A stretch of 33,077 nt of DNA, taken from contig CACYXJ010000023.1 of the NCBI GenBank assembly GCA_902778375.1, forward strand, positions 1 to 33,077, written 5' to 3'. Positions 32,077 to 33,077 of this stretch are shown here, piece after piece. Within the stretch, counting starts at the first letter, position 1; each line of letters begins with the position of its first letter. The DNA is from an uncultured Erysipelotrichaceae bacterium. Lineage in GTDB: Bacteria > Bacillota_I > Bacilli_A > Erysipelotrichales > Erysipelotrichaceae. Both the position numbers and the translations under genes were made by a program. Below the pieces are notes generated by a model. The model did no database searches. It saw only the letters and a list, made by a program, of their open reading frames with translations, and had not been told where the DNA came from.

Positions 32077-33077
32077 GCGGACCAAGAGGACGTGCCATGA
32101 GCACCGGTGAAAAACTCGATACCAAAGTGCTGGGCAGACTGATCAGCTTTGTCATGAAGCGCTACCGCTTCCAGATCATTCTCGTCACGCTTTGCATTAT
32201 TCTCGCCGCCTGGGTACAGGTACAGGGATCGCTGTTCCAGAGAACCCTGATCGACGGCTACATCACACCGATGGTAGAGAGCGGCTCCAAGGATTTCGGA
32301 CCGCTGGCCGCAAGACTGCTGCAGATGGCCATGATCTACGGCTGCGGTATCCTGGCCAACTTCATCCACCAGCGCACCATGATCCGTGTCACCCAGGGAA
32401 CGATCGAAGAGATCCGTGAGCAGCTTTTCGAACATATGGAAAGACTGCCGATCAAATACTTCGACACCCATCCGCACGGCGAAATCATGTCTATTTACAC
32501 CAACGATACCGACACATTGAGACAGGTCATCTCGCAGTCGATCCCGCAGTTCTTCAATTCGCTGCTGACCGTCGCCATGGTCTTTATCTCAATGATCACG
32601 ATTTCCATTCCGCTGACACTCCTGGCGGTCCTGATGGTCTTTATCCTGCAGTATGTTCTGCGCAGGATCATGCGCCAGTCCGGCAAGTACTTCATGCGTC
32701 AGCAGAATGACCTCGGCAAGGAAAACGGCTATATCGAGGAAATGATGGAAGGCGCCAAGGTCGTCAAGGTCTTCAACTACGAAGGAAAGGCGATCGAGCA
32801 GTTCAACGTGCTGAACAACAATCTGCGCGATTCCGCGAACAATGCGAACAAATATGCCAATATCACCGGTCCGGTCACCAACAACATCGGCAACATCTCC
32901 TATGTGCTGACAGCTGTGGTCGGATCCATTCTCGTACTCGGCGGTTTCACGAAACTGACACTGGGACAGCTGGCATCGTTCCTGGCACTGAACAAGTCGT
33001 TCAACATGCCGTTCTCCCAGGAATACCTGGACGAACTAACCCGCAGGGCAGCAGGAGGCTACAAGAACCCGGTAGCG
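32073..33077 (+). CDS. ABC exporter, second half-transporter, partial
   Basis: The 335 visible codons hold the N-terminal cytoplasmic part and membrane domain of a type IV ABC exporter (IKYFDTHPHGEIMSIYTND; GAKVVKVFNYEGKAI; GQLASFLALNKSFNMP). It is the expected partner of the preceding gene. The ATPase domain is beyond the window. From about 33021 the sequence (EYLDELTRRAAGGYKN) no longer follows the family, which would continue SQISQQxNxxxxALAGAxRIF. The frame stays open to the end, so the edge may be an assembly join. Confidence 0.85.
   Translation, partial: MSGPRGRAMSTGEKLDTKVLGRLISFVMKRYRFQIILVTLCIILAAWVQVQGSLFQRTLIDGYITPMVESGSKDFGPLAARLLQMAMIYGCGILANFIHQRTMIRVTQGTIEEIREQLFEHMERLPIKYFDTHPHGEIMSIYTNDTDTLRQVISQSIPQFFNSLLTVAMVFISMITISIPLTLLAVLMVFILQYVLRRIMRQSGKYFMRQQNDLGKENGYIEEMMEGAKVVKVFNYEGKAIEQFNVLNNNLRDSANNANKYANITGPVTNNIGNISYVLTAVVGSILVLGGFTKLTLGQLASFLALNKSFNMPFSQEYLDELTRRAAGGYKNPVA

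Overview
The window reads as chromosomal DNA of a low-redundancy, moderately GC-rich member of the Bacillota (Firmicutes). The strong Shine-Dalgarno sequences, the mutS2, lon-engB, murG-murB-divIB and asp23-fakA neighbourhoods, the CIRCE operators and a gene resembling DUF3196 proteins all fit a relative of the Erysipelotrichaceae. That family placement is inference from gene content, not from a search. No stretch longer than about 300 bases lacks a gene.

Layout. Positions 1 to about 280 carry the inside of an era GTPase gene on the minus strand. It is joined abruptly, inside the gene, to a cvpA gene on the plus strand that has lost its start; this looks like a chimeric or rearranged end. Next come cvpA-mutS2-uvrC (DNA repair and recombination control) and a convergent small membrane protein gene. 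They are followed by a YfcE-type phosphodiesterase gene with an apparently leaderless promoter, tRNA-Arg(TCT) with promoter and terminator, and a DUF3196-like gene. Trigger factor (tig) stands alone under two CIRCE operators, then lon-engB. The cell-envelope operon murG-murB-divIB ends in a lipoprotein with a rhodanese-like and a thioredoxin-like domain. Asp23-fakA follows (envelope stress protein and fatty acid kinase).

From 17764 to 21623 lies a sugar/glycopeptide salvage group: GH1 6-phospho-beta-glucosidase, a MupG/DUF871 protein, a PH-domain protein and an aspartylglucosaminidase-type Ntn hydrolase.

The most unusual part is 21730-28464, a tightly packed five-gene operon. In order it encodes (1) an HATPase-like domain fused to a divergent dicarboxylate/cation symporter (SDF) fold, (2) a PTS EIIB-like domain fused to a ROK/ASKHA-like domain, (3) a STAS anti-sigma-antagonist-like protein, (4) a membrane HAMP-PP2C(SpoIIE)-HATPase phosphatase/kinase, and (5) a STAS-aminoglycoside phosphotransferase-type kinase fusion. 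This has the parts of a partner-switching phospho-relay (kinase-like, phosphatase, two STAS proteins) wired to a transporter-like membrane protein and a PTS-like sensor. No sigma factor gene is nearby. I propose it as a candidate undescribed nutrient-sensing system.

After a bidirectional terminator come two minus-strand genes (DUF4298 and a Gln/Asn-rich repeat protein). Divergent from them is a MarR regulator with a nested palindromic operator, then a heterodimeric ABC exporter. The second exporter gene runs off the end, and its last roughly 19 codons no longer match the family, so the right edge may also be chimeric.
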